Virus record (IMG/VR): IMGVR_UViG_3300046001_006545
Coordinates: 1 to 38,363 of that record
Reading direction: 5' to 3' (one strand)
Length of the DNA stretch: 38,363 nucleotides
DNA from: a virus
This document shows, piece by piece, positions 1 through 9,454 of the stretch; position 1 is the stretch's first letter, and every line of letters begins with the position of its first letter. Made by a program: the position numbers and the translations under genes. The notes below the pieces were generated by a model, which saw only the letters and a program-made list of their open reading frames with translations, ran no database searches and was not told the DNA's origin.

Positions 1-251
1 GCGGCTACGTTCTCTTTCGGGCCACCGTCGACGGCGTCGTCATCGAGTGGGATGAGGCTTTCCGCGTCGTCCGCCGCATCACGTCGATCGCACTCACCAC
101 GACCACGCTGGCGCACCTCTACCCCGTGGTGCGAAAGCTCTCCTCCTCAAGCGACACCACCCTCGAGGAAGCGATCGAGGCGTCGTGGCGGGCTGTCATG
201 GTGCCGCTGCTTGCGGCTCAAGGCATCCTCGACGAAGACGTGATCACCGAC
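1..251. repeat. Terminal direct repeat, left copy (pairs with 38113-38363)
   Basis: These 251 bases recur at the right end of the window. The copies differ at position 92 (A here, C at 38204) and position 125 (C here, G at 38237). Both differences are third-codon-position and silent in the connector gene they lie in. The repeat is inside a gene and has no flanking target duplication, so the simplest reading is a circular or circularly permuted genome assembled with an overlap. The unique genome would then be about 38,112 bp. Confidence 0.93.
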
Positions 252-473
252 GACGTGCTGATCCCACTTCATGCCATCGCCACCGTGCTGCACCTTGCCC
301 GTCAGTGGCCACAGTCAGACAACGACTATGTGGCCCGGCTGGAGGCGTCCTACGAGCAGACCAAGGCGACCACGTTTGCGCGCATTGACCTCGCTGTCCG
401 TGGCCAAGAAGAAACGCCGTCGGTGCCTGTCCCCGGCGCTGAAAAGCGCATCAGCATCCGGTTGAGCCGATGA
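3..473 (+). CDS. Head-tail connector protein, 3' portion (5' portion at 37680-38363)
   Basis: The frame is open from the window edge, and its upstream part is the open frame that starts at ATG 37680. Joined across the circle (37680-38112 then 1-473) it gives a 301-residue protein. The N-terminal half is rich in Thr, Val and Ala and probably beta. The C-terminal half, roughly residues 185-285, reads as a helical bundle like the gp6/gp15-type head-tail adaptors. It lies between the neck gene and the tail terminator, where connector proteins normally sit, and its stop overlaps the next start (ATGA at 470). The connector role is inferred from position and predicted helices, not from a diagnostic motif. 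Confidence 0.75.
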   Translation, partial: GYVLFRATVDGVVIEWDEAFRVVRRITSIALTTTTLAHLYPVVRKLSSSSDTTLEEAIEASWRAVMVPLLAAQGILDEDVITDDVLIPLHAIATVLHLARQWPQSDNDYVARLEASYEQTKATTFARIDLAVRGQEETPSVPVPGAEKRISIRLSR

Positions 474-919
474 CGTGGGCACTCGCGCGCCGCCAGTTGG
501 TCGCCATTGGTGAGGGCGTCGCCCCAACGACGCGCCTTGGTGGGCTGCCTGCCAAGTTCAGGCATGACAAGAACGGCGACGAGAACGCCGATACCGGCGA
601 CTCCCGGCGGTTCTGGCTGCGCACCTTGTCGGGCTATGGGCGTGGTCCGTTCACGACACAGACGACGTGGTGGCGCGCAACGGTGCAGCTTGTCGTTGAG
701 TACGTCGCCGACAGCAAGACCGACGCCCTCGACGAGTCCATGGTCTCCGACGCCATCGACCTGATCAAAGCCTACTCGCTGGGCTCCAACTGGGACCGCC
801 CGACGTCGGGCATCGTCTCTGTGTCTGCCGCTGGCGACAGCATCGCTCCTTTCGAGATCGAGTCTGGCGATGGTCGCCGACGTCTGCGAATCAACCTTGA
901 GGTGACCTACCATGACTGA
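470..919 (+). CDS. Probable tail terminator / tail completion protein
   Basis: A 149-residue protein placed between the connector and the tail tube gene, the usual place for a tail terminator (lambda gpU or HK97 gp10 role), which caps the growing tail and joins it to the head. The central segment alternates hydrophobic and polar residues as in a small alpha/beta fold, and length fits the family. ATG at 470 overlaps the upstream stop (ATGA), and its own end overlaps the tube start at 912. No diagnostic residues can be named, so the call rests on synteny and size. Confidence 0.6.
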   Translation: MTWALARRQLVAIGEGVAPTTRLGGLPAKFRHDKNGDENADTGDSRRFWLRTLSGYGRGPFTTQTTWWRATVQLVVEYVADSKTDALDESMVSDAIDLIKAYSLGSNWDRPTSGIVSVSAAGDSIAPFEIESGDGRRRLRINLEVTYHD

Positions 920-2147
920 CGTTGCCCGGCTCTCGACCCTCCGCTACGCGCTCCACACCGACGCGTTCACCTTCTCCAACACCCCCGGAACGCTGTTTCC
1001 GTTGCGTCCCACCGACGATGGCGCCAGCTTCCTGCCTCGTCAGCGTGACCCGCTGGCGCGCCCGCTGCGCTCGCTGTCCGGTCGGCGCTACAGCCACGTT
1101 CGCGGCGTGCAGAACACGGGCGACCTCACGGTCCCCCTTGAGTTCCGTGGCGTCGACACGAACAGCGGCGGCGCTGTGGCCGACTGGGAAGCGAAGATGG
1201 AGCAGGGGCTGATCCTCCGCGCCATGTTCGGGGCTGCCGCGACTGCCACGACGGGCGCTGCCCCGACCGTCGCCGCCTCGGGTCACACCCCCAGCACCGG
1301 GACCCTCGTCGTCGTCGGAACCACCTTGGCCAACGGCGACGTGATCGGGTTCGCGACCTCCGACGGGTTCGAGGTCGCCAAGATCTCGGCTGGTGGCGGC
1401 ACCACGACGATCACCCTCGAACACCCCTTCACCGGCACCCCGACCACGGCCGCCACGGTGTTCCGCGCTGCCGTCTACAGCGTCGCCGACGCCACCACCC
1501 ACCACCCACACGCGTTCTTTTCTGCCGAGGGTGAGGACTGGCGCCGCGACTACTTCGGCTGTGCGCCGATGTCCTTCGCCCTTGAGATGAGCAACGCCGG
1601 GATCGTGGGCTTCACGTCGGTGTGGTCGCCGTCGACCCACAGCGATGTGGCCGAGGCCAACCCGACCCACGCGGAGCCCACTGCCGGGAGCCCCGTCGTC
1701 GTCGACCTCTGCCGCCTGTGGTTCGGCGGGTCCGAGTTGATGGCCCGCGACTTCAGCCTCACCTACTCCAACGGCATGGCCGTCCGCCGCGCGGACACCG
1801 AAACCAACGGCAAGTTGGGCGGCGTCGCGGGTGCCGCTGGCGCGAAAGAGTACAAACTCGAGTTCTCCGTCTACATCGGCGCCACCGCGCTGCCCGGCGA
1901 GATCCAGGACAGCACGGGCTCCCCGGCTTCCCTCGCCACCCTGCTCGGCATCAGCGACAGCGCGGGCGACGTGTCGGCCACGCGCGAAGTGTCGTTGCAG
2001 GTCGGGACCGAGGTCGGCTGCACGTTCTACGCGTGGATGCCCACGGCTGATTGCCAAGTCACCACCCAGATCGTGGACGGTCTCACCATGGCGCGCGTTG
2101 TGTGCGTCGGCACCGGCGCCGTCCCCGGCATCCTGGCGGTGCTCTGA
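912..2147 (+). CDS. Major tail tube protein
   Basis: A 411-residue protein rich in Thr, Gly, Ala and Val with the beta-rich composition of siphovirus tail tube proteins. A C-terminal segment around residues 280-330 (YSNGM...KLGGVAG...YKLEFSVYIG) resembles the tube-domain strands of tail tube protein families. It is larger than the roughly 200-250 residues usual for such proteins, so it may carry an extra Ig-like or surface domain, for example around residues 110-180. It is followed directly by the frameshifting chaperone pair and the tape measure gene, the conserved order tube, chaperones, tape measure. The ATG at 912 overlaps the preceding stop by 8 bases. Confidence 0.8.
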   Translation: MTDVARLSTLRYALHTDAFTFSNTPGTLFPLRPTDDGASFLPRQRDPLARPLRSLSGRRYSHVRGVQNTGDLTVPLEFRGVDTNSGGAVADWEAKMEQGLILRAMFGAAATATTGAAPTVAASGHTPSTGTLVVVGTTLANGDVIGFATSDGFEVAKISAGGGTTTITLEHPFTGTPTTAATVFRAAVYSVADATTHHPHAFFSAEGEDWRRDYFGCAPMSFALEMSNAGIVGFTSVWSPSTHSDVAEANPTHAEPTAGSPVVVDLCRLWFGGSELMARDFSLTYSNGMAVRRADTETNGKLGGVAGAAGAKEYKLEFSVYIGATALPGEIQDSTGSPASLATLLGISDSAGDVSATREVSLQVGTEVGCTFYAWMPTADCQVTTQIVDGLTMARVVCVGTGAVPGILAVL

Positions 2148-2797
2148 TGGCGACTCTGCTCATCTACCCCGGCACCAAGGGTGCCCCTGTGGCGCTCCAG
2201 GACGTGTTGAGGGAGGCGCACGAGGCCGGGCGCACCGCTCGTGCTGCCCAGATTGCCGAACGCCAGCGCAAGCGCATCCCGCTTGATGACAGCACCGACT
2301 GGCTGGCCGTCGATGACGTGGCCGGGTCCATTGCGGCGCTCGCCAAGTCGCGGTCATCGGCTGCCCTCGCCCTCGAGGCGCGGCGGCTGGCGGACCTCAC
2401 CGACGGCAACGAGTTGGAGCCCATCGGCGACTATGTCCCGGTGCCCGACCTCGACGGCATCACGGTGACCATGCAGGTCATCGCCGACGCCGAGCGCCGC
2501 ATGTGGGGTGCCCAGATGCAAGGCCAATGGCAGGCGGTGCGGGATGCGCGCGTGAAGGGCGACCCAGTGGCCTCTCAAGCGGCTCTCAACGAGATCGACC
2601 GCATCGGCGAACGCATGGTTGCCGCTGTTGTTGTCGAGATCGGCGGCGTCGAAGGGCTCAAGCCGACCGTGGCCGAGTCCATCCCCGGTCTGGCCCAGGT
2701 GGGTCTGACTGGTCCGCTGTTCCAGGCCGCGCGCTACTTTCTGGAGCTTCCTGCGGGAAAAGCCGTGCGCTGTGGGCTGCAACCGCTGTCGACCTGA
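2147..2797 (+). CDS. Tail assembly chaperone, short form (gpG-like)
   Basis: A 216-residue protein between tail tube and tape measure genes, the position of the lambda G gene. The start is ATG 2147, which overlaps the tube stop (TGATG); longer upstream starts would run inside the tube gene. It is helical and rich in charge and Ala. Near its 3' end, positions 2755-2761 read G_GGA_AAA in the zero frame, a canonical -1 slippery heptamer, so some ribosomes should shift into the next frame and make the long form ending at 3135. Such proteins bind the tape measure during tail assembly and are not part of the virion. Confidence 0.85.
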   Translation: MATLLIYPGTKGAPVALQDVLREAHEAGRTARAAQIAERQRKRIPLDDSTDWLAVDDVAGSIAALAKSRSSAALALEARRLADLTDGNELEPIGDYVPVPDLDGITVTMQVIADAERRMWGAQMQGQWQAVRDARVKGDPVASQAALNEIDRIGERMVAAVVVEIGGVEGLKPTVAESIPGLAQVGLTGPLFQAARYFLELPAGKAVRCGLQPLST

Positions 2798-3135
2798 CGC
2801 GGTTCGACTGTGACGACTGCCCATCGTCACGGCGCACACAGCAGGGATGCACCTCCGACGGGCAGATGGTGTTTTTTGCGAAGACCGAGCACGAAACAAA
2901 GCGATGCCCACGACGTCACATTAGGGACAACCCCGACGTCACAACGGCGCTCGCCATCTGGCGTGCGTGCGACGGCAAGCCGGGCGTGGACGCTCTGCGG
3001 ACTCTCTCGACACATGCGATCGACGCGCTGGCAGTGATTGACGCCGGGCGGGCTGCAAAGAGCGAGAGCGACGCGGCACGCGATAGAGCAACGAGTAGGG
3101 CGGAAGAAGCCGCACAACCACGAGGCCGACGATGA
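2147..3135 (+). CDS. Tail assembly chaperone, -1 frameshift product (gpGT-like)
   Basis: The predicted long form reads codons 1-205 in the zero frame (2147-2761), slips back one base on GGGAAAA at 2755-2761, then continues from 2761 to the stop at 3133-3135, giving about 329 residues. The added T-like domain (about 124 residues) has a Cys cluster (CDDC, then two further Cys) and a charged, helical, Arg/Ala-rich end. No well-placed independent start precedes this domain, and its frame is open right through the slip site. Its stop overlaps the tape measure start (ATGA at 3132). The arrangement matches the conserved G/GT frameshift of long-tailed phages. Confidence 0.85.
2755..2761 (+). promoter_or_regulatory. 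Programmed -1 ribosomal frameshift site GGGAAAA
   Basis: The heptamer is in the right register (G_GGA_AAA) of the 2147 frame. An internal Shine-Dalgarno-like GGAG lies 8 bases upstream (2743-2746), a spacing known to stimulate -1 shifting. Downstream, AACCGC (2781-2786) and GCGGTT (2799-2804) can form a 6-bp stem, although it starts 19 bases after the site, farther than most stimulators. Confidence 0.85.
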
Positions 3136-4715
3136 CCCAGCAAGTGCAGTACATCGTTGACCTGAAGGGCGCTCAAGAGGCGCAACGGGAGTTGGATAAG
3201 ATCGGCAAGAGCATGGACAACGGCGCCGCGTCAGCCGTGAAACTCGGCACCCAACTGGACCGCGTCGAGGAACACACCACGCGCGCCGCTGGCGGTACCC
3301 GCAACATGGGGCAGGCGGCACTTGAAGCGTCGCGCGGGCTTGAGGATCTGCAGTACGGGATCGGCGGCGTCGTCAACAACATCCCATCGCTGGTGATGGC
3401 GTTGGGAGGTGGTGCTGGTTTGACGGCGGCGATCTCGCTGGCCGCTGTCGGGCTCAATCAGGTCTACAAGAACTTCGTCGCCATCCCCGACGCTGCCGAC
3501 ACCGCAACCAAGACGGCAAAGACCTACGTCGACGACCTCAAGACGGAGATTATCGACCTCGGCAAAGAGATCCGCACGCTGCAAGTCGGCGCGACAAAGG
3601 TTGCAGCCGAGGAGCAGTCCAAGCGCATCAAACTGGCGATGGCTGAGGCAAAGAGCGCGGTCGACGCCATCGGAGGCAAGGACCGTCTCGAAAACCTCCT
3701 GACGCTGACGGGCGGCGATGCGGCGAAGCTGGAAAGCCGCTTCAGTTACATGCAACGGTCCATCGTGGAGCGGTCACAAAAGCCGTTCGTCTCTGAAGAG
3801 GGCTTCAAGGCGGCGATCGCCGCTCAAGAGAAGTTCGACCTTGAGGCGCGGCGCATGGCTGCCATGCAACTGGTGCAGCTTGAGAAGGAAGACAAGGCGG
3901 CGCGGGAGGAATCCGCCAAGCGTCGGACCAAGTCCAGTGAAGACATCAACGCCGAGGCCGAGGTCCGCGCCCTCATCGCGCAACAGGAGCACCAAGACGA
4001 GTTGATCGCCAAGAACGAAGCCGCCTACGAGTCGATGGTCGAGAAAGAGATCAACGCCCTCGCCGACCGCGACCAGAAGATCAGCGACCAAGCGTCAAAG
4101 GCGTTCAAGCAGCAAGAGGCCGACCGTCTCAAGGCCCAGAAGGCCGCCGACCGCGCACGGGAAACCCAGAACAAAAAGACCCTCGACGCCATCGCAAAAG
4201 CCGAACGCAAGCACGCCGAGGATCAGGCCCAGATGGCGACCCAAGCCGTGGGCATCGTCGCGGGCGCGTCGACCCAGCTTGTCAGCGACATGATCAGCGG
4301 GCAGGAGCACGCCCTTGAGCGGTTCGGCCTCTCCATCATGGCGCAAGCCGGTCAAGCCCTCGTGTCCTACGGTATCCAAGCCATCGGGCGTGGTGTGCTT
4401 GAGGCGTCGTCCCCGCTGACGGCCCCGTTGGCCCCGGCGTCCTTTGCCGCTGGCGCTGGTCTCGTGACGGCTGGTGTGGGGCTCGGTGGCGTGGCTGGCG
4501 GTCTTGGGAGCCTGATGGGCTCCGCTGGTGGGGATGGCGAGTCCAAGCGCACCACGCGCGATCCTGGTGCTTCTCCTCGTCGTGGCACCGGCACATCACC
4601 CGGTGGCCCTGTCGTGCTGAACCTGACATACGGTGCTGCCGGTCCTCTCCCCGAAGACACGGCGCGGCTCATCTCCCGTGAGCTCCGCACTGGCGCAAAG
4701 AGGGCAGGTCGATGA
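3132..4715 (+). CDS. Tail tape measure protein
   Basis: A 527-residue protein with long Ala/Lys/Glu-rich helical stretches (about residues 120-370), a hydrophobic segment near residues 80-115 and another at about 420-460 rich in Gly and Ala, followed by a Gly/Pro/Ser linker. This is the layout of siphovirus tape measures, which set tail length and are ejected with the DNA. At roughly 0.15 nm per residue it predicts a tail of about 80 nm. It follows the frameshifting chaperones and precedes the tail-tip genes. ATG 3132 overlaps the long-chaperone stop. Confidence 0.9.
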   Translation: MTQQVQYIVDLKGAQEAQRELDKIGKSMDNGAASAVKLGTQLDRVEEHTTRAAGGTRNMGQAALEASRGLEDLQYGIGGVVNNIPSLVMALGGGAGLTAAISLAAVGLNQVYKNFVAIPDAADTATKTAKTYVDDLKTEIIDLGKEIRTLQVGATKVAAEEQSKRIKLAMAEAKSAVDAIGGKDRLENLLTLTGGDAAKLESRFSYMQRSIVERSQKPFVSEEGFKAAIAAQEKFDLEARRMAAMQLVQLEKEDKAAREESAKRRTKSSEDINAEAEVRALIAQQEHQDELIAKNEAAYESMVEKEINALADRDQKISDQASKAFKQQEADRLKAQKAADRARETQNKKTLDAIAKAERKHAEDQAQMATQAVGIVAGASTQLVSDMISGQEHALERFGLSIMAQAGQALVSYGIQAIGRGVLEASSPLTAPLAPASFAAGAGLVTAGVGLGGVAGGLGSLMGSAGGDGESKRTTRDPGASPRRGTGTSPGGPVVLNLTYGAAGPLPEDTARLISRELRTGAKRAGR

Positions 4716-5509
4716 GCTACCCCGTTTTTCTTGGCGCCGTCGTCGTTGTCACCAGCTCCAACGACGTGATCCGCTGGCGTGAGAACGCCACCACGTTCTC
4801 CGCAACGTTGGCTGCGGGGACCTATTTCCTGCGAGGTGACGGCACGGCCAATGACCTCTGTCTCGCCATCAAGACTGCGATTGAGTCGGGTGCCAGCCTC
4901 AACACCTACAGCGTCACGGTTGCGCGTTCGCTCACCCCATCAGTGAGCAACACCCTGATCACCATCACCCGCCTGACGGGTGCCGACACGTTCGGACTGG
5001 TGTCGACCTCGTCGACGTTTGACCTCGCCTTGATCGGGTTCACTGGCTCCACGGCCAACGACGCCACGGCCAAGACCTCGGTACGCTCGTGCGCAGCATC
5101 GTGGGCCTCAAACGACGCCTACCAGCGGCTCAAGCCCTTCTCGTCGACGCCTGCTGTCGTGGCCAAGGTCGCCAGCGGGCGTGTGTCTGGCGTCACCAGG
5201 GGCAGCCGTCAGCAGTCCTGGCGGGTGGCCCTCGGGTTCGTCCACGAGAGCCGCTGCAACGTGGTGGACGGTCTCACGGCTGCGGCGGACACCCTCGAGG
5301 GATTCATTGAGCGTTTCGGCGCTGGCGCCCTCGTCGAGATGCACGAGACGACCAACACCGGTGCCGTCGTCGATGCGGTGACGGCCTCGACACTCAAGGC
5401 GCGATGCCATTTCTCTGAAGAGTCCATCACCGAGTGGGACCCGCAGCAGATCGGCGACGCTGTCCCCCTCTATGATGTGGCGTTGGTCATGCACTCGGAG
5501 GCCGTGTGA
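4712..5509 (+). CDS. Minor tail protein, distal-tail candidate
   Basis: A 265-residue protein immediately after the tape measure, where the distal tail (Dit-like) protein is expected. It is rich in Thr, Ser, Ala and Val with no long helices until about residue 185, consistent with a mainly beta virion protein. ATG 4712 overlaps the tape measure stop, and its own stop is overlapped by the GTG of the next gene. No catalytic motif is visible. Dit is inferred from order only; another tail-tip component is possible. Confidence 0.6.
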   Translation: MSYPVFLGAVVVVTSSNDVIRWRENATTFSATLAAGTYFLRGDGTANDLCLAIKTAIESGASLNTYSVTVARSLTPSVSNTLITITRLTGADTFGLVSTSSTFDLALIGFTGSTANDATAKTSVRSCAASWASNDAYQRLKPFSSTPAVVAKVASGRVSGVTRGSRQQSWRVALGFVHESRCNVVDGLTAAADTLEGFIERFGAGALVEMHETTNTGAVVDAVTASTLKARCHFSEESITEWDPQQIGDAVPLYDVALVMHSEAV

Positions 5510-7746
5510 CTCTGTTTGACGACCTCGCCCGCCTCGACGCCAAGCGGGATCTCACGTTGGCCCTGTTCATCGAGGGCGTGCCGTTCGTCTTCGTGGAGCG
5601 GTCGGTCCCCGTCTCGTTTGGCAGCATCGCCAACCACACCCAGATCGTGTGCATTGAACGTCTGGAGCAAGGCGACGCCGTCCTTGACATGGAGGAACGC
5701 CGGGAGGTTGCCGCGACCTTGTCGGTCGACCTCTTGGACACGGCGACGCTTGAACTTCAGGCGCTGTTCGCGGCCAACTCGCGGCGTTCCTCGTGGGTGG
5801 CGTCTGACGTCCCCGTCGCGACGACGACTATCCCCCTCGACAGCACGGCAGGTCTGACCGCTGGCGACACCATCTATGTGGGTGCGGAATCAATCAAGAT
5901 CGGCACCGTGGCCAGCGCAACGAGCCTCACCGGCTGCACCCGTGGTGCCCATGACTCCAAAGCGGCGGCGCTGACCGGCTCCGACACGGCGGACGGCGAC
6001 GGCGACAGCGTCTACACCACCCCGCCGTCATGGCAGGGGCGGCGTGCATTTCTTTACGGCTACACGGCGACGTCACAGCAGCGGCTCGGGGTGTTCGTCA
6101 TCGACGAATCGCCACAACACGGCGGCGATCGTCGTTGGCGCCTGCAGTGCGCTGGCATCGCTCAGGAGTTCTTCGAGCGTCCGCTGGGCTTTGGGCTTCC
6201 TGTGGTGCCCGTGGCTTGGGGTCGGGCGTCGTCGGCGGTGACTGCCGGGCGGCGTGTCGAAACGTTCACCTGTGACCATCTGACGGCGTTTCGTGAGGCT
6301 GTCTCATTCCCGACCTACGTTGCCCTCCGGTCGGCGGCGGGCTCCACGGGCATCTATGAGATCGCCGACCACGACAGCGGGACCGGAATCCTCAAGGTCT
6401 ACTTCGAACAGGCCCTATTCGGGTCGCAGCGGTTCGCGCTTGACCTCGTCGTGACGGCGCAACAAATCGGGCTCGTGACGGGTGGCGGCACGCCGTACAG
6501 CCTGCTGAACCTCATGCTCTCCCGCGAGGGTCAGGCGGCGGTGTCGACGTATGACCGACTGCCGGGTCGGCTCCCGTCGTCGTTTGCGGACCCCGGTTGG
6601 AGCCTTGGCGCGGGCATGGTCGAGGCTGACGTCGACGTCGCCGCATTCACTGGCGGGACCATCAACGCGCCATCCATGACGCACATCATCGACGGCGAGG
6701 CCAAGCTGTCGGACGCCATCCGCGAGTTTTGTTGGCTGTCAAACTGTGCAGTCGTGACGACGTCAGAAGGCGTGCTGACGCTGGTCAATCTCAGCGACTC
6801 GCGCACGGGGACGACGTCGATCACCGACAGTCACCTGATGCCAGACAGCCGCGTCGAGGTCATCAGCGACGAGGGCACCATCTACCCTTACGCCACGGTG
6901 CGGCTTGGCTACTCGCCAATCACGGCGGACTACACGGCCGAGATCAACCTCGTGGATACCGACCTCGCCCGTCGGTACCCGAGGATGCCCAACCGCAAGA
7001 CGCTGGAGTTCAGGTCCATCGGGTGCCTTGAGGCCCGCCGCATTGGCAGCGGTGACCCATTCATTCACCCGAGCAATCAGGGTTTGGGTGAGCAGGCGAG
7101 CAACCTCGTCAAGTTGTTGCGGGGCGCTGGCGGGGGGCAGGCATCACGGCGAATCGTCATCGATGTGACGCTTGAACTTCTGGCCCTTGGCCTTGGCGAC
7201 CTCGTGAGCCTCAGCGGCTTGCCAGAGGCGTTCTCGGAGTTGCCCGACATGCGGGGCGCCACCATCGAAGGCGTGACCTGCCGCATCGTGGGCCGTCGGC
7301 CAAACTATGACGAGGGCCGAATCACCCTCACCCTGCTGATGCTGGATCGCCTGCTCCACGTCTGCCCGGCTGCCGTCATCGACTCGCTGGCGGGCCTTGT
7401 GCTCACCCTGGCTACGACTACGCCAGAGGTCAGTGGGACGTCACCCGGCGACGATTTCTACGTCGGCTGCTTCGTCCGCATCGTCGATGTGAGCACGGGT
7501 AACCTATTCTTCACGACGGTATCTGCTGTTTCCTCGACGACGGTAACCGTCGCGGCGGTGCCCGTGATCGGTGTGGATGGGTGGGAGATTGACGACGACG
7601 TCGACTACATCGTTCTTGACCCATACAATAGCGCAGACGGAACCACAGCCAGTGGCTACAGCCTGATCGAGATGGCGACCCTGACGGATGACACCGGCGT
7701 CTCCACGGTCTATGCTTCCGTCGACAACCAACCACGGTGGCGCTGA
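5506..7746 (+). CDS. Tail hub / tail-tip protein
   Basis: A large 746-residue virion protein following the Dit-like gene, where siphophages encode the hub or tail-associated protein. It is beta-rich throughout. An early region (about residues 100-160) resembles a small inserted beta domain ([16 protein letters not shown] style), and a similar one recurs near residues 635-700. This suggests repeated carbohydrate-facing or structural insertions around a hub core. The start is GTG 5506 in a GTGA overlap with the preceding stop. No lysozyme or peptidase motif was recognised. Confidence 0.7.
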   Translation: MTLFDDLARLDAKRDLTLALFIEGVPFVFVERSVPVSFGSIANHTQIVCIERLEQGDAVLDMEERREVAATLSVDLLDTATLELQALFAANSRRSSWVASDVPVATTTIPLDSTAGLTAGDTIYVGAESIKIGTVASATSLTGCTRGAHDSKAAALTGSDTADGDGDSVYTTPPSWQGRRAFLYGYTATSQQRLGVFVIDESPQHGGDRRWRLQCAGIAQEFFERPLGFGLPVVPVAWGRASSAVTAGRRVETFTCDHLTAFREAVSFPTYVALRSAAGSTGIYEIADHDSGTGILKVYFEQALFGSQRFALDLVVTAQQIGLVTGGGTPYSLLNLMLSREGQAAVSTYDRLPGRLPSSFADPGWSLGAGMVEADVDVAAFTGGTINAPSMTHIIDGEAKLSDAIREFCWLSNCAVVTTSEGVLTLVNLSDSRTGTTSITDSHLMPDSRVEVISDEGTIYPYATVRLGYSPITADYTAEINLVDTDLARRYPRMPNRKTLEFRSIGCLEARRIGSGDPFIHPSNQGLGEQASNLVKLLRGAGGGQASRRIVIDVTLELLALGLGDLVSLSGLPEAFSELPDMRGATIEGVTCRIVGRRPNYDEGRITLTLLMLDRLLHVCPAAVIDSLAGLVLTLATTTPEVSGTSPGDDFYVGCFVRIVDVSTGNLFFTTVSAVSSTTVTVAAVPVIGVDGWEIDDDVDYIVLDPYNSADGTTASGYSLIEMATLTDDTGVSTVYASVDNQPRWR

Positions 7747-7747
7747 T

Positions 7748-8095
7748 ATGGCTCTCGTCGACAAACGCGCGCTCCAAGTCGCAGCCCTTGAGGTGATGCT
7801 AGTCCGGTCGATTGATGACCGGCTTGTTGACGTTGAGGTTGCTGTCGATGCCCTCGGGGCACCGGGTGGCATCAGCGACGGCGACAAGGGCGACGTGACG
7901 GTCAGCGGCACCGGCACCGTGTGGACCATCGACGCGGGCGCGGTGACGACGGCCAAGATGGCGACGACGGCGGTCACGCCCGGCAGCTACACGTCGGCCA
8001 ACATCACTGTCGACGCGGCTGGACGGGTCACGGCGGCGGCGAACGGTTCGGGCGGTGGTCTCACACAAGCACAGGTCATGGCGAGGGGTGTCTGA
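7748..8095 (+). CDS. Short tail-fibre-like protein
   Basis: A 115-residue protein with an N-terminal helix (about residues 1-35) followed by a Gly/Asp/Thr-rich segment containing DKGDVTVSG and [15 protein letters not shown], then [17 protein letters not shown]. These phrases are common in trimeric phage tail fibres and collar-fibre proteins. The start chosen is ATG 7748, just after the hub stop. Its stop overlaps the adhesin start (TGATG at 8095). It may be a fibre shaft or a connector for the next protein. Confidence 0.65.
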   Translation: MALVDKRALQVAALEVMLVRSIDDRLVDVEVAVDALGAPGGISDGDKGDVTVSGTGTVWTIDAGAVTTAKMATTAVTPGSYTSANITVDAAGRVTAAANGSGGGLTQAQVMARGV

Positions 8096-9450
8096 TGTCC
8101 TTGGTATTGAACAGCGTCGACGTCGAGATTCAGATCAAACTTGGCGAGGGTGTTTCGACCCTTGAGCCGGACTTTCTCGCCAGCTTCCGCGACTTCGACA
8201 CCACCACATTTGTAGCCGGGTTCGCTCGCGGGTTGGTGTCGTCGACGTCGTTTACCACGGCGGTGCCGAACCCATCGGCGACGATCAACCGCGTGATTGA
8301 CGAGGTGACGATCGTGAACCTCGACGTCATCACCCACACGTTCACGGTGGCCCACGTCGACACGGCGCTGGCCGAGACGGTCGTGATCTACAAATGCACG
8401 CTCGGGGTTGGCGAGTCGGTGCAGTACATGAACGGCAGCGGCTGGCAAAAGTTCAACAGCGCGGGGACGCCTGTCACGTCTGGCACCACCAATGCCGTCG
8501 ATGTCCAGACTTTCACGTCTGCGGGTGCTGGCACTTGGACCAAGCCGACCAGCTTCACCCCGACCATGGTTCGCGTGGTCTTGTTCGGCGGCGGTGGCGG
8601 CGGTGGCGGTGGCGCTTCACAGACTGGCGCTGTGGTCCGCACGGGTGGCACAGGCGGTGGCGGCGGGGCTCGCCTTGAAACCACCTTCAGGGCTGCTGAC
8701 CTTGGCAGCACGGAGCCGCTGACGGTCGGCGCTGCGGGCACGGCAGGCGGTGCGGGCGCATCGGGCGCTGACGGCACGTCGGGCGGTGCTGGTGGCACCA
8801 CGACATTCTCCAGCGGCAACAACCTGCGGTCAGCCTTCGGCGGTGGTGCGGGGATGCTGGGAGACAACGCCGCGTCAGCCGCTTCTGGCGGCGCTGGCGG
8901 CGGTCTCTCGGCTGTTGGCGGAAACGGCGCCGTTGGTGCTGCGACTGGCGGCGGACCGGGCGCCCCGGCGACACCCAACGGCGGATGCGGCGCGAACAGC
9001 CTCGCCACGGCGGGATCGCCGGTCTGTGCCGAGTACGGCGGCGGCGCGGGCGGTGGGCACACCAACATCCCGGCCAACGGTCTTGGTGGCTCATCCCACT
9101 TCGGTGGTGGCGGCGGGGGCTGTGGCGGCGGGGCCACCGTGACCCCGGGCCTCATCAACGCCACGGCGGGCGGCGGCCACATCGTCACGGCTGGCACCGG
9201 TGGCGCGGCTGGTGCCTCGGGCGCTGCCCCGACGGCGGGTACGGCAGGCGCCGCTGGCAACATCGACCACGGCGGATTCGGTGGGGGTGGCGGTGGACCG
9301 ACCATCACGGCGAACACCACGGGCGGTGCTGGTGGCGCTGGTGGGTCCCATGGCGGTGGTGGTGGTGGCGGTGGCGTCGGCAGCAACACCGGGCTGGGTG
9401 GCGCTGGCGGTATCGGTGGCGTCGGTGCGGTCTATGTGATCTCATGGTGA
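8095..9450 (+). CDS. Glycine-rich tail adhesin
   Basis: A 451-residue protein. Residues 1-160 form a non-repetitive attachment domain, ending in WTKPTSFTPTMVRVV, the usual lead-in to phage glycine-rich domains. From about residue 165 to 440 the chain is dominated by runs of 4-10 Gly separated by short variable loops, then closes with VGAVYVISW. This matches the polyglycine-helix sandwich seen in T-even-like gp38 adhesins and other phage Gly-rich receptor-binding domains, where the loops between Gly runs contact the host. The ATG at 8095 overlaps the upstream stop. Receptor binding is inferred from the family. Confidence 0.8.
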   Translation: MSLVLNSVDVEIQIKLGEGVSTLEPDFLASFRDFDTTTFVAGFARGLVSSTSFTTAVPNPSATINRVIDEVTIVNLDVITHTFTVAHVDTALAETVVIYKCTLGVGESVQYMNGSGWQKFNSAGTPVTSGTTNAVDVQTFTSAGAGTWTKPTSFTPTMVRVVLFGGGGGGGGGASQTGAVVRTGGTGGGGGARLETTFRAADLGSTEPLTVGAAGTAGGAGASGADGTSGGAGGTTTFSSGNNLRSAFGGGAGMLGDNAASAASGGAGGGLSAVGGNGAVGAATGGGPGAPATPNGGCGANSLATAGSPVCAEYGGGAGGGHTNIPANGLGGSSHFGGGGGGCGGGATVTPGLINATAGGGHIVTAGTGGAAGASGAAPTAGTAGAAGNIDHGGFGGGGGGPTITANTTGGAGGAGGSHGGGGGGGGVGSNTGLGGAGGIGGVGAVYVISW

Positions 9451-9454
9451 AATA

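Noticed and set aside
1-251. Fixed terminal repeat as in T7-like phages, or a transposon repeat
   Set aside because: The repeat lies inside one gene, the two copies differ at two sites, and there is no transposase or target duplication. Circular assembly overlap is simpler.
891-2057. Long - strand open frame opposite the tail tube gene
   Set aside because: Antisense shadow in GC-rich DNA; no signal for a start and no neighbours on that strand.
8388-9389. Long - strand open frame rich in proline
   Set aside because: It is the mirror of the Gly-rich adhesin: complement of GGC/GGT repeats gives Pro/Ala codons and few stops. No ribosome site or coupling supports it.
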